From Streptococcus infantis (GTDB lineage: Bacteria; Bacillota; Bacilli; Lactobacillales; Streptococcaceae): 64,000 nt of DNA. The stretch covers positions 1 through 64,000 of the forward strand of contig NZ_JYOV01000014.1 of the NCBI RefSeq assembly GCF_000963255.1, written 5' to 3'. Below the pieces are notes generated by a model. That model saw nothing but the letters and a program-made list of their open reading frames with translations. It had not been told where the DNA came from and ran no database searches. Both the position numbers and the translations under genes were made by a program. This document shows positions 14,669 through 23,517 of this stretch, piece after piece (position 1 is the stretch's first letter; each line of letters starts with the position of its first letter).

Positions 14669-16570
14669 TTACACCTGCTCCGACAATTCTTCCCACTCCA
14701 GCATAGCTTCTTCCTGACGATGGCTAATTTTATCCAGTTCTGCTTGTAATTGCATGAGTTCATCTGCATCATTGGTGGTATGCATTTGTTCAGAGATAGC
14801 TTGGGCTTGAGTTTCCAGTTCTTCGATTTCTGTCTCAAGACTTTCAATTTGTCTCATCAATTTACGAAGTTCTTTTTGACTTTCCTTTTGAGCTTGGTAG
14901 TCATTAACTGGAGAAAATTCTTTTTCTTGGTTAACAGCTGCCGCTTCTTCCGCTTGACTAGCTACTAGCTCTGCTTTTTTATCAACATAATAGTCATAAT
15001 CACCTAGATAAAGAGTTGAGCCATTTTCAGATAATTCTAGAACATGAGTGGCTACACGATTAATAAAGTAACGGTCATGGCTGACAAATAGAAGAGTCCC
15101 ATCAAAGTCAATCAGGGCATTTTCCAAGACTTCCTTGCTATCGATGTCTAAGTGGTTAGTCGGCTCATCGAGAATCAAGAAGTTGTTGTTTTCCATGGAA
15201 AGTTTTGCCAGAAGCAAACGAGCTCGCTCACCACCTGACAGCATTCCAACAGATTTCTTAACATCGTCACCAGAGAAAAGGAAGGCACCTAAGCGATTAC
15301 GGATTTCTACTTCTGGCGTCAATTTAAAATCATTCCAGAGTTCGTCTAAGACCGTATTGCTCGGTGTCAGTTTGCTCTGAGTCTGGTCATAGTAACCAAC
15401 CTCAACATTAGCACCAAAGCGCTTTTCACCCTTGATAAAGGGAATCTGGTCCACAATAGACTTAATAAAGGTTGACTTACCAATGCCATTTGGACCAACA
15501 ATGGCAATAGCGTCCATCTTACGAAGATCAAGGTTGATTGGTTCTGATAAGATTTCACCATCATAGCCAATGGCAGCATTTTCAACTGTCAAAACGACAT
15601 TACCAGATACTCTATCAGAATGGAAGGTCATATTAGCTGATTTCTTGCCAGCTTCAGGCTTGTCCAAGCGCTCCATTTTCTCCAGTTGCTTGCGTCGGGA
15701 TTGCGCTCGTTTGGTTGTCGATGCTCGAACAAGATTTCGATTGACAAAGTCTTCTAAGGCAGCAATTTCCTTCTGTTGTTTTTCATAGTTCTTAGCTTCA
15801 GTTGCGAGCTTCTGCTCCTTCTGCTCCACAAAGCTCGAGTAGTTTCCTACATATCTGTCCAAAGAATGTTTGGTTAAGTCGAGTGTTATGGTCGCAACCT
15901 TATCGAGGAAATAACGGTCATGACTGACGATAATCAAGGCACCACTATAATTAACTAAATAGTTTTCTAACCAGGCAATGGTTTCAATATCTAGGTGGTT
16001 AGTCGGCTCATCCAAAACCAAGAGATTAGGCTTTTCAAGGAGCATTTTGGCAAGGGCTAAACGGGTATTTTGCCCACCAGAAAGCTCAGCAATTCGCATC
16101 TGCCACATAGACTCATCAAACTTAAAACCATTTAAGATAGCACGGATATCAGCTTCATAAGTAAAGCCTCCAGCCTGACGGAAATTTTCTGATAGGCGAT
16201 CATAGTCAGACATGAGTTTATCTAGTTCTTCACCAGTCTTTTCCCCCATCTCCAACTCCATCTGGCGAAGTTGTCTTTCAGTACGACGCAAGTCATCAAA
16301 TACATGTAGCATTTCATCGTAAATGGTGTTCTCAGACTCAAAGCGACTATCCTGTGCTAGATATGAGAGGGAAATATCTTTTTTCTTATTGATTTCACCA
16401 GTGGTTGGCTCCTCTTCTCCAACCAATATCTTGAGCAAAGTAGACTTCCCAGCACCATTTTTTCCAACGAGGGCAATACGGTCTCTTTCATCTACTTGTA
16501 GGTTTATATTATCAAAAAGAACCTCTCCTGCAAAAGAACGTTCAATTTTATTAGCTTGTAAAATAATCAT
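14669..16570 (-). CDS. ABC-F family ATPase (YdiF-like), leaderless
   Basis: The 633-residue protein has two ATP-binding cassettes and no membrane segments. The first has Walker A GKNGAGKST (about residue 37) and signature LSGGQNTRLA; the second has GPNGIGKST (about 350) and LSGGERARLL. A linker with charged helices lies between them and a coiled-coil tail (about 560-633) follows. This is the ABC-F layout of ribosome-associated translation factors; the subgroup with this tail resembles YdiF. The ATG lies 6 bp after a TATACT -10, with no SD, so the message is predicted to be leaderless. The rgg gene follows after 1 bp. Confidence 0.9.
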   Translation of the reverse strand: MIILQANKIERSFAGEVLFDNINLQVDERDRIALVGKNGAGKSTLLKILVGEEEPTTGEINKKKDISLSYLAQDSRFESENTIYDEMLHVFDDLRRTERQLRQMELEMGEKTGEELDKLMSDYDRLSENFRQAGGFTYEADIRAILNGFKFDESMWQMRIAELSGGQNTRLALAKMLLEKPNLLVLDEPTNHLDIETIAWLENYLVNYSGALIIVSHDRYFLDKVATITLDLTKHSLDRYVGNYSSFVEQKEQKLATEAKNYEKQQKEIAALEDFVNRNLVRASTTKRAQSRRKQLEKMERLDKPEAGKKSANMTFHSDRVSGNVVLTVENAAIGYDGEILSEPINLDLRKMDAIAIVGPNGIGKSTFIKSIVDQIPFIKGEKRFGANVEVGYYDQTQSKLTPSNTVLDELWNDFKLTPEVEIRNRLGAFLFSGDDVKKSVGMLSGGERARLLLAKLSMENNNFLILDEPTNHLDIDSKEVLENALIDFDGTLLFVSHDRYFINRVATHVLELSENGSTLYLGDYDYYVDKKAELVASQAEEAAAVNQEKEFSPVNDYQAQKESQKELRKLMRQIESLETEIEELETQAQAISEQMHTTNDADELMQLQAELDKISHRQEEAMLEWEELSEQV

Positions 16571-16576
16571 ACAGTT

Positions 16577-16605
16577 AGTATAGCATGTTTCGGTAAGCCG
16601 TTCAA
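16577..16605 (-). promoter_or_regulatory. Promoter of the ABC-F gene
   Basis: On the minus strand TTGAAC (16600-16605), a 17-bp spacer and TGC-TATACT (-10 at 16577-16582) are followed by six bases and the ATG at 16570. Confidence 0.85.
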
Positions 16606-16655
16606 GACTTGTGGTTTAGCTCTATTCATAACTTTTCAGAAACTCATGCTAACGT

Positions 16656-16684
16656 TTTACTAAAACTTCAAATCGTGGTATAAT
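16656..16684 (+). promoter_or_regulatory. Promoter of pgm
   Basis: TTTACT (16656-16661), a 17-bp spacer and TGG-TATAAT (16679-16684). AAAGGAG precedes the ATG at 16721. Confidence 0.75.
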
Positions 16685-16720
16685 GTAAGCGATTAGATTA
16701 TATATTAAAGGAGATTTCCT

Positions 16721-18439
16721 ATGGCTTACCAAGAAAACTACCAAAAATGGGTTGATTTCGCAGAACTTCCAGATTACCTTCGTCAAGATTTGGAAAACAT
16801 GGACGAGAAAACTAAAGAAGACGCATTCTATACCAATCTTGAGTTTGGTACTGCAGGTATGCGTGGACTGATTGGTGCTGGTACTAACCGCATTAACATC
16901 TACGTTGTTCGTCAAGCAACTGAAGGTTTGGCTCGTTTGATTGAGTCAAAAGGTGGAAACGAAAAAGAACGTGGTGTAGCCATTGCTTACGATAGCCGTC
17001 ACTTCTCTCCAGAATTTGCCTTTGAATCTGCAGCAGTTCTTGCTAAACACGGTATTAAATCCTATGTCTTTGAAAGTCTCCGTCCCACTCCAGAACTTTC
17101 ATTTGCTGTTCGTCACCTCAACTGCTTCGCAGGTATCATGATTACTGCTAGCCACAACCCTGCTCCATTCAATGGTTACAAGGTTTACGGAGAAGATGGT
17201 GGTCAAATGCCTCCACACGATGCTGATGCTTTGACAACTTACATCCGTGCTATTGAAAATCCATTTGCTGTTGAAGTTGCTGATGTAGAAGCTGAAAAAG
17301 CTTCTGGTTTGATTGAAGTTATTGGCGAAGCAGTCGATACCGAATACCTCAAAGAAGTTAAAGATGTGAACATCAACCCAGCTTTGATTGAAGAGTTTGG
17401 TAAGGACATGAAGATTGTCTACACTCCACTTCATGGTACAGGTGAAATGTTGGCTCGTCGTGCTCTTGCGCAAGCAGGATTCGACTCAGTTCAAGTCGTA
17501 GAAGCTCAAGCAACTCCAGACCCTGACTTCTCAACTGTTAAATCTCCAAACCCAGAAAGTCAAGCAGCCTTTGCTCTTGCAGAAGAACTTGGTCGCCAAG
17601 TAGGAGCTGATGTTCTTGTTGCAACTGACCCTGACGCTGACCGTGTCGGTGTTGAAGTCCTTCAAAAAGACGGTAGCTACCTCAACCTTTCAGGAAACCA
17701 AATCGGTGCCATCATGGCTAAGTACATCTTGGAAGCTCACAAAAATGCTGGGACACTTCCAGAGAATGCAGCTCTTTGCAAATCTATCGTATCAACTGAC
17801 TTGGTAACTAAGATTGCTGAAAGCTACGGCGCAACTATGTTCAACGTCTTGACCGGTTTCAAATTTATCGCTGAAAAAATCCAAGAATTCGAAGAAAAAC
17901 ACAATCACACTTACATGATGGGATTTGAAGAAAGCTTCGGTTACTTGATTAAACCATTCGTGCGTGATAAAGACGCTATCCAAGCTGTTCTTGTTGTTGC
18001 TGAACTTGCTGCCTATTACCGCTCTCGTGGTTTGACTCTTGCAGATGGTATCGAAGAAATCTACAAAGAGTACGGCTACTATGCTGAAAAGACAATCTCT
18101 GTTACCCTCTCTGGTGTTGACGGTGCTGAGCAAATCAAAGCAATTATGGCTAAATTCCGTGAAAATGGTCCAAAAGAATTTAACGCAACAGCAGTTTCAA
18201 TTACTGAAGACTTTAAAGCACAAACATCTACTGCCGCTGATGGCACTGTAACAGCCTTAACTACTCCTCCAAGTGATGTATTGAAATACACACTTGCTGA
18301 TGGATCATGGATTGCAGTTCGCCCTTCAGGTACTGAACCAAAAATCAAGTTCTACATTGCAGTTGTTGGTGAAAGTAACGAAGATTCACAAGCTAAGATT
18401 GCTAACATCGAAGCTGAAATCAATGCCTTTGTAAAATAA
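16721..18439 (+). CDS. pgm: Phosphoglucomutase (alpha-D-phosphohexomutase family)
   Basis: The 572-residue enzyme interconverts glucose-1-phosphate and glucose-6-phosphate, feeding UDP-glucose, capsule and glycolipid synthesis. The phosphoserine loop TASHNP lies at residues 142-147 (Ser144). The Mg-binding loop DPDADR is near 302, and the phosphate-binding RPSGTEPK is near 533, giving the four-domain order of the family. It is monocistronic between a good promoter and a strong terminator. Codon usage looks like a highly expressed gene. It supplies precursors to the glycolipid synthases at 29.6-32 kb. Confidence 0.95.
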   Translation: MAYQENYQKWVDFAELPDYLRQDLENMDEKTKEDAFYTNLEFGTAGMRGLIGAGTNRINIYVVRQATEGLARLIESKGGNEKERGVAIAYDSRHFSPEFAFESAAVLAKHGIKSYVFESLRPTPELSFAVRHLNCFAGIMITASHNPAPFNGYKVYGEDGGQMPPHDADALTTYIRAIENPFAVEVADVEAEKASGLIEVIGEAVDTEYLKEVKDVNINPALIEEFGKDMKIVYTPLHGTGEMLARRALAQAGFDSVQVVEAQATPDPDFSTVKSPNPESQAAFALAEELGRQVGADVLVATDPDADRVGVEVLQKDGSYLNLSGNQIGAIMAKYILEAHKNAGTLPENAALCKSIVSTDLVTKIAESYGATMFNVLTGFKFIAEKIQEFEEKHNHTYMMGFEESFGYLIKPFVRDKDAIQAVLVVAELAAYYRSRGLTLADGIEEIYKEYGYYAEKTISVTLSGVDGAEQIKAIMAKFRENGPKEFNATAVSITEDFKAQTSTAADGTVTALTTPPSDVLKYTLADGSWIAVRPSGTEPKIKFYIAVVGESNEDSQAKIANIEAEINAFVK

Positions 18440-18448
18440 AAAACTATT

Positions 18449-18482
18449 TAAAGGTCGGGAAAAATCCTGACCTTTATTTTTG
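18449..18482 (+). terminator. Terminator of pgm
   Basis: A 12-bp stem (18449-18460/18465-18476) with one G-U pair and a 4-nt loop is followed by a T-run. Confidence 0.85.
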
Positions 18483-18696
18483 ATTTTAAAGTAAAAACTG
18501 ACTGTAATTTATGTCTTCTTCTATCTCTTTTAACCTGAACTATAGTTTCTATATCTTTAAGGATACAAGAATAAAGGACTAGAAAATCAGACTTAGTCTA
18601 CTGCTTTCTGCACCACCATCTATTCTCGTATCAAAACTGAGCAATTTTAGAAACTTTATGGCATACTAGACATATCAATGAAAGCGAGGTAATCTC

Positions 18697-19044
18697 ATGG
18701 AACAATTTTTAGAAAACATCAAAGATCTTGAAGTTACAACTGTAGCGCGTGCTCAAGAAGCACTTGACAAGCAAGAAACAGCAACTTTCTTCATCGGACG
18801 CAAAACTTGTCCTTATTGCCGTAAATTTGCTGGTACATTGGCTGGTGTAGTAGCTGAAACCAAAGCGCACATCTACTTCATCAATAGTGAAGAACCAAGT
18901 CAACTTGAAGCTTTACAAGACTTCCGCTCACGCTATGAAATCCCTACTGTACCAGGATTCGTCCATGTTGCAAATGGACAAATCAAGGTCCGTTGCGACT
19001 CTTCAATGTCAGCTCAAGAAATCAAAGAATTTGCTGGGTTGTAA
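18697..19044 (+). CDS. Thioredoxin-like protein (bacteriocin transport accessory type)
   Basis: The 115-residue thioredoxin-fold protein has the redox motif CPYC (Cys38 and Cys41) and the cis-proline segment EIPTVPGF. It corresponds to the family named bacteriocin transport accessory protein (PedC/BrcD), but no bacteriocin genes lie nearby, so a general thiol-disulfide role is as likely. No signal peptide is present, so it acts in the cytoplasm. A GCGAGG site precedes the ATG; the 257 bp upstream of the gene show only a weak -10 (CATACT) and no RNA element. Confidence 0.82.
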   Translation: MEQFLENIKDLEVTTVARAQEALDKQETATFFIGRKTCPYCRKFAGTLAGVVAETKAHIYFINSEEPSQLEALQDFRSRYEIPTVPGFVHVANGQIKVRCDSSMSAQEIKEFAGL

Positions 19045-19098
19045 GAAACTTAGTTTAAATTGAATTTTAGGAGATAATCCAATAATTTTTTTCATGTT

Positions 19099-19146
19099 AA
19101 AACGCATAATATCAAGGTTTATGAACACCTGATATTATGCGTTTTT
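19099..19146. terminator. Strong bidirectional terminator
   Basis: A perfect 16-bp stem (19099-19114/19130-19145) ends in A4/T6, with more pairing inside the loop. It lies between the thioredoxin-like gene and the convergent channel pseudogene. Confidence 0.9.
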
Positions 19147-19180
19147 TGATTTTATAGACTGTTGAAGAACTATTTGTTTG

Positions 19181-19955
19181 CTAACTTTTTTTCAGCAATT
19201 CTTTAACCATCTGATTCAGCTCCTCAAGCTTTTTATCTTGTGATTCTATTAATTGTCTTTGATTCTCAATTTCCTTATAAAGTTTATCAAGATTTATTTG
19301 AGTTTTAGATTCATCCTTAACAAAAAAATTAGTTAAAGAACTTGTTAGCATTCCTATTGTTCCAATTCCAACTAGCATCAATAATACAGCTAGCCATTTT
19401 CCAAATAGGCTACTCGGTACAATATCTCCATATCCAACAGTTGTAACTGTAACAAGTGACCACCATACACTATCAGAAAATGACTTCTCTTCAACAACCG
19501 ATAAGATTGAACTACCAACTAGAACGATAAAAAAATTGACATACAGAATGTAAATTAATCCATTTGTTCTTAGAAAAATTTTTTAGCTTTTTCTCTAATT
19601 TGCCAGTAAGACCTATAATTCTTAATAACCGACTTAGTTTTACTAACTTTGTTAAGCGTGCAAGACGGAAGATCCTCCCCAAACGAAAAACTGTAAAAAT
19701 AGCATTCAAAGGCAGAATTGCAAGCAAGTCAAAAATGTTGTTTATAATAAATGACCATTTACTTTTGGAAATACTAAATCTCCAAATATAATCGACAAGA
19801 AAAACAAACCATATGACTAAGTCTATAATACTGTATGGAGGTTTCTCAAGATCAATTAAATCTGTAAAACCAAGTATTACTAAAACAACTGATATTAAAG
19901 CTAATATTATAATACTAGTATCGTAATAGGCTTTTATCTTCCACTTGTTCTGCAA
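19181..19955 (-). pseudogene. Voltage-gated-type K+ channel, split by a frameshift
   Basis: Two frames join into one channel. The first (to 19512) has four hydrophobic segments and an S4-like helix FRLGRIFRLARLTKLVKL. The second carries the selectivity filter TVGYGD (about 19430), the last helix and a C-terminal coiled coil. They are separated by a one-base loss in the A/T homopolymer at 19574-19584 (T6 next to A5): adding one base restores a continuous frame of about 250 residues. The best start is a TTG at 19955 with GAGGAG 8 bp upstream; a longer frame from 20033 also begins with TTG but has no usable SD. As written, the product would lack the pore. Confidence 0.85.
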
Positions 19956-20007
19956 TCTGTAAACTCCTCTTGTTATAAAAAGTAAATAAAATAGTTTAAT
20001 GGGAATT

Positions 20008-20262
20008 CTAATAAATATCTCTACGATGACCAACTTCCAGAGTAGAGACTATCAGTTCATCATCTACAATTTGCACAATAACTCGATAATTACCAATCCG
20101 GTACCTCCATTGACCACCTCGATTCCCCACCAAAGCTTTCCCATGACGTCTTGGATCCTCTAAAACGTTATTTTCTAGATACTTTGTAATTAATATTTGT
20201 GTATAACGATCTAATTTCCTTAGTTGTTTAATAAATCGTCTTGTTGGAACTAGCTTATACAA
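20008..20262 (-). CDS. relE: RelE/ParE-family toxin of a relBE pair
   Basis: The 84-residue basic protein has the RelE-fold pattern: TRRFIKQLRKLDRYTQ helices, then RRHGKAL, WRYRIGNYRVIVQI and the conserved VGHRRDIY end. RelE toxins cleave mRNA at the ribosomal A site; the basic and aromatic C-terminal residues fit. It closely resembles pneumococcal RelE2. The start codon is TTG at 20262, with GGAGG 9 bp upstream inside the end of relB; the relB stop lies 1 bp before it, so expression is coupled. Confidence 0.9.
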   Translation of the reverse strand: MYKLVPTRRFIKQLRKLDRYTQILITKYLENNVLEDPRRHGKALVGNRGGQWRYRIGNYRVIVQIVDDELIVSTLEVGHRRDIY

Positions 20263-20263
20263 G

Positions 20264-20506
20264 TTAATCTTCCTCCAGACCTAGATCATGCATCATTTCT
20301 TCCCAAGTAATGGGTTTAAGCCCTTTTTCCAAATCTTCTAAATACTCTTGATAAGCTAAATCTGCTACACGAGCATCATATTCATCCTCTAAAGCTTCTA
20401 AAGTTTTTGTCCGTATCAACTCTGATAGAGAAACTCCTTCAAACTTAGCCATGGCTTTCATAAATGTTTTATCTGCTTCGGAAACTTTTAATGTAATAGT
20501 CGGCAT
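20264..20506 (-). CDS. relB: RelB-family antitoxin
   Basis: The 80-residue acidic protein starts with a ribbon-helix-helix-like stretch (TITLKVSEADKTFMKAMAKF, then VSLSELIRTKTLEAL) for DNA binding and dimerisation. Its acidic C-terminal tail should wrap the RelE toxin. It precedes the toxin gene, as is usual. GGAGAA precedes the ATG. The promoter contains an inverted repeat over the -10, as expected for autorepression by the RelB-RelE complex. Confidence 0.9.
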   Translation of the reverse strand: MPTITLKVSEADKTFMKAMAKFEGVSLSELIRTKTLEALEDEYDARVADLAYQEYLEDLEKGLKPITWEEMMHDLGLEED

Positions 20507-20528
20507 GTTTATTCTCCTAGAATTATTG

Positions 20529-20565
20529 GTAATACCATTGTATTACTTTTTAAGAACCCAGTCAA
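20529..20565 (-). promoter_or_regulatory. relBE promoter with RelB operator
   Basis: The minus strand has TTGACT (20560-20565), a 17-bp spacer and TACAAT (20537-20542). The -10 lies inside a perfect inverted repeat GTAATAC-N4-GTATTAC (20529-20546), the expected binding site of the antitoxin complex. Confidence 0.8.
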
Positions 20566-20573
20566 AATAAAAA

Positions 20574-20591
20574 GAACACCTCTCGGCGTTC
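20574..20591 (-). terminator. Terminator of vicRKX
   Basis: A GAACGCC/GGTGTTC stem (one G-U) is followed on the minus strand by TTTTTATTTT. It lies just after the vicX stop; its T-run touches the relBE -35. Confidence 0.75.
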
Positions 20592-20595
20592 CTTT

Positions 20596-21405
20596 CTATA
20601 TCTCCGTCAATGGTGTTGCGGTGTCTGGTGAAGTATCGTAAACTTGAAAGTCTACTCCCACTCCCAGATCTGCTTGAGCTAACTGATTGACCATGGTCAT
20701 GTGGGCCAGTTCCTTGATATTATTCTCCTTAGACAAATGGCCTAGGTAAATCTTCTTGGTACGATTACCTAGTGTACGAATCATGGCGTCTGCTCCATCC
20801 TCGTTTGAGAGGTGACCAAGGTCGGACAGGATGCGTTGTTTGAGTCGCCATGCGTAAGATCCTGCTCGCAGGATTTCAACATCATGATTTGACTCGATCA
20901 GATAGCCATCTGCGTTCTCGACAATGCCAGCCATACGGTCACTAACATAGCCCGTATCCGTCAGCATAACAAAGCTCTTATCATCCTTCATAAAACGATA
21001 AAACTGGGGCGCCACTGCATCATGACTCACACCGAAACTCTCGATATCGATGTCGCCAAAGGTTTTAGTTTTTCCCATCTCGAATATATGCTTTTGAGAT
21101 GAGTCAACCTTACCAAGATACTTACTATTTTCCATAGCCTGCCAAGTTTTCTCATTGGCATAAAGATCCATACCGTACTTGCGAGCCAGAACGCCCACAC
21201 CGTGGATATGGTCTGAATGTTCATGCGTAATCAAGATAGCGTCTAAATCCTCTGGTTTACGATTGATTTCACTCAAGAGGCTTGTAATTTTTTTGCCTGA
21301 TAGTCCCGCATCTACTAAAATTTTCTTTTTTGGTGTTTCCAAGTAAAATGAATTTCCACTGGAACCCGATGCTAAAATACTATATTTAAAACCGATATCA
21401 CTCAT
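20596..21405 (-). CDS. vicX: VicX/WalJ metallo-beta-lactamase-fold protein
   Basis: The 269-residue protein has the metal-binding HEHSDH motif at residues 61-66, an SSGNSFYLET start, a TDTGYV strand and a late YLGHLS histidine. It is the third gene of the essential VicRK (WalRK) operon and is thought to modulate the pathway or act in DNA-end processing; the enzymatic substrate is not established. It starts 1 bp after the vicK stop and ends at a terminator. Confidence 0.94.
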   Translation of the reverse strand: MSDIGFKYSILASGSSGNSFYLETPKKKILVDAGLSGKKITSLLSEINRKPEDLDAILITHEHSDHIHGVGVLARKYGMDLYANEKTWQAMENSKYLGKVDSSQKHIFEMGKTKTFGDIDIESFGVSHDAVAPQFYRFMKDDKSFVMLTDTGYVSDRMAGIVENADGYLIESNHDVEILRAGSYAWRLKQRILSDLGHLSNEDGADAMIRTLGNRTKKIYLGHLSKENNIKELAHMTMVNQLAQADLGVGVDFQVYDTSPDTATPLTEI

Positions 21406-21406
21406 T

Positions 21407-22756
21407 CTAGTCTTCTAGTTCATCCTCCCAAATCTCTTCTTTCACGGCATCCTTATCGTATGGAAGTACGATAGTAAAGGTAGATCCCTTGCCATATTCA
21501 CTCTTAGCCCAGATAAAGCCCTTATGTTGCTTGATGATTTCCTTGGCGATAGCCAATCCTAGTCCTGTTCCCCCTTGGGCACGACTTCTTGCTCTATCAA
21601 CTCGATAGAAGCGGTCAAAAATCTTCGGTAAATCTTGCTTTGGAATCCCTAGACCTTGGTCGGAGATGGACAAAATCATCTGATCATCTGTAGTCTTCAT
21701 GCTTACAGTGATTTTTCCACCATCTGGTGAATACTTGATAGCGTTATTCAGGATATTGTCAATCACCTGGGTCATCTTATCTGTATCAATCTCAATCCAA
21801 ACAGAGTTAATCGGATAATCTCTCACCAACTCGTACTTCTTCTCCTCATCCTGACTTTTCATTTTATCAAAACGATTGAGAATAAAGGTGATAAAGGCAG
21901 TAAAGTTAATCAATTCAACATCCAAGTGACTGGTCTCATTGTCGATCCGTGAGAGGTGCAAGAGGTCCGTCACCATCCGCATCATACGATTGGTTTCATC
22001 CAGAGAAACCTTGATAAAATATGGAGCAACTGGTTCTGTTAGGGCTCCTTCGTCCAAGGCCTCAAGATAGGATTTTACACTGGTCAAAGGTGTACGCAAC
22101 TCATGACTAACGTTCGAAACGAAAAGCCTTCTCTCACGTTCTTCCTTCTCTTGTTCAGTCGTATCATGTAGAACTGCTACTAAACCAGAGATAAAGCCAG
22201 ACTCTCTACGAATCAAGGCAAAACGCACACGCAAGCTGATATACTCCCCATTCACATTTTGCGAATAAATCATCAATTCAGGACTTTGGGTAATGAGATC
22301 TCTCAGCTCATACTCTTCTTCAATCTTGAGTAACTCTAAGATATTTTGATTAAGAGCATCATCCCTTTCAACTCCAAGTTGTCTCTTAGCCATGTCATTA
22401 ATCATGATAATCTGACCACGACGATTGGTCGCAAGTACTCCGTCTGTCATGTAGGACAAGATACTATTCAACCTTTTACTCTCTTGTTCCAGATTTTCTT
22501 GAGTCAAACGGATTACTTCTGACAAATCATTAAGATTGTTAGTGATATTAGTTATCTCTGAGCTTCCCTGCATATCCAAAACCTGAGAATAATCACCAGC
22601 AATCAAATCCTTAACCTTCTGGTTTAGCTGTCTAAGGCGAATATTATCACGACGGCTCTCAAGCAAAAGAAAAGTCACCAGCATAATAAAGCCAATTAGG
22701 ATGAGGATAAAGATAAAGTCACTCGTCAAAATTGTTTGTTTAATTACTTCAATCAT
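21407..22756 (-). CDS. vicK: Sensor histidine kinase VicK (WalK)
   Basis: The 449-residue kinase has the streptococcal VicK layout. One transmembrane helix (about 12-32) with almost no extracellular part is followed by a HAMP linker and a PAS domain (about 95-200). The HisKA phospho-acceptor is in SHELRTPL (His218), and an HATPase domain has NNAIKYS and GTGLGLAI boxes. It phosphorylates VicR and controls cell-wall hydrolases and envelope genes. Its start overlaps the vicR end by 8 bp, which couples their translation. Confidence 0.96.
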   Translation of the reverse strand: MIEVIKQTILTSDFIFILILIGFIMLVTFLLLESRRDNIRLRQLNQKVKDLIAGDYSQVLDMQGSSEITNITNNLNDLSEVIRLTQENLEQESKRLNSILSYMTDGVLATNRRGQIIMINDMAKRQLGVERDDALNQNILELLKIEEEYELRDLITQSPELMIYSQNVNGEYISLRVRFALIRRESGFISGLVAVLHDTTEQEKEERERRLFVSNVSHELRTPLTSVKSYLEALDEGALTEPVAPYFIKVSLDETNRMMRMVTDLLHLSRIDNETSHLDVELINFTAFITFILNRFDKMKSQDEEKKYELVRDYPINSVWIEIDTDKMTQVIDNILNNAIKYSPDGGKITVSMKTTDDQMILSISDQGLGIPKQDLPKIFDRFYRVDRARSRAQGGTGLGLAIAKEIIKQHKGFIWAKSEYGKGSTFTIVLPYDKDAVKEEIWEDELED

Positions 22757-23453
22757 TATTTCTCATATAATATCCTACTCCACGACGAGTTAGGATGTAT
22801 TCAGGTCTACTTGGTGTGTCTTCAATCTTCTCGCGCAAACGTCTAATTGTTACATCAACTGTACGGACATCTCCAAAATAGTCATATCCCCAAACAGTTT
22901 CAAGAAGATGTTCTCGGGTAATAACTTGACCAAGATGAGAAGCTAAATGATGTAAGAGTTCGAATTCTCGGTGGGTTAGGTCTAACTCTTCACCATATTT
23001 CTTAGCCACGTAAGCATCGGGTAAAATCTCCAAATCGCCAATCTGCAGACTTTGTAATTTCGTTTCAGGTTCTTGGTTATCAACTGAGACAATATCTGTA
23101 CGACGGAGAAGAGCTTTAACACGGGCCTGTAGTTCACGATTTGAAAATGGCTTGGTTACATAGTCATCCGCTCCAAGTTCAAGCCCAATAACCTTATCAA
23201 ACTCGCTGTCCTTTGCTGAAAGCATGATAATAGGAACACTACTTGTCTTACGAATAATTTTTGCAACTTCAAGTCCATCAATCTCTGGAAGCATCAAATC
23301 CAAGATAATAATATCTGGTTGCTCAGCTTCAAATTGTTCAAGAGCTTCACGACCATTAAAAGCAGTTACAACTTCATAACCTTCCTTGGTCATATTAAAT
23401 TTTATAATATCTGAGATGGGTTTTTCATCATCTACAATTAGTATTTTTTTCAT
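22749..23453 (-). CDS. vicR: Response regulator VicR (WalR)
   Basis: The 234-residue OmpR-type regulator has a receiver domain with phospho-acceptor Asp52 (acid pocket DDE at 8-10, Lys103 in YVTKPF). A winged-helix DNA-binding domain with [20 protein letters not shown] follows. It is essential in pneumococcus and activates peptidoglycan hydrolase genes such as pcsB. An extended -10 (TGGTATAAT on the minus strand, 23477-23485) precedes the gene. It is first in the vicRKX unit. Confidence 0.96.
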   Translation of the reverse strand: MKKILIVDDEKPISDIIKFNMTKEGYEVVTAFNGREALEQFEAEQPDIIILDLMLPEIDGLEVAKIIRKTSSVPIIMLSAKDSEFDKVIGLELGADDYVTKPFSNRELQARVKALLRRTDIVSVDNQEPETKLQSLQIGDLEILPDAYVAKKYGEELDLTHREFELLHHLASHLGQVITREHLLETVWGYDYFGDVRTVDVTIRRLREKIEDTPSRPEYILTRRGVGYYMRNND

Positions 23454-23517
23454 TTAGTCACCTTTTTCCTTATCTCATTATACCAAAAAAATGTAAAGAA
23501 GACACGAAAGACCGATA

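Noticed and set aside
14668-14847. A 60-codon N-terminal extension of the Rgg regulator
   Set aside because: This stretch is the ABC-F C-terminal coding region in another frame; the HTH begins right after the ATG at 14667.
18675-18690. TGAAAGCG near the thioredoxin-like gene as a CcpA site
   Set aside because: The second half does not match the consensus and it overlaps the SD; half a site is too weak.
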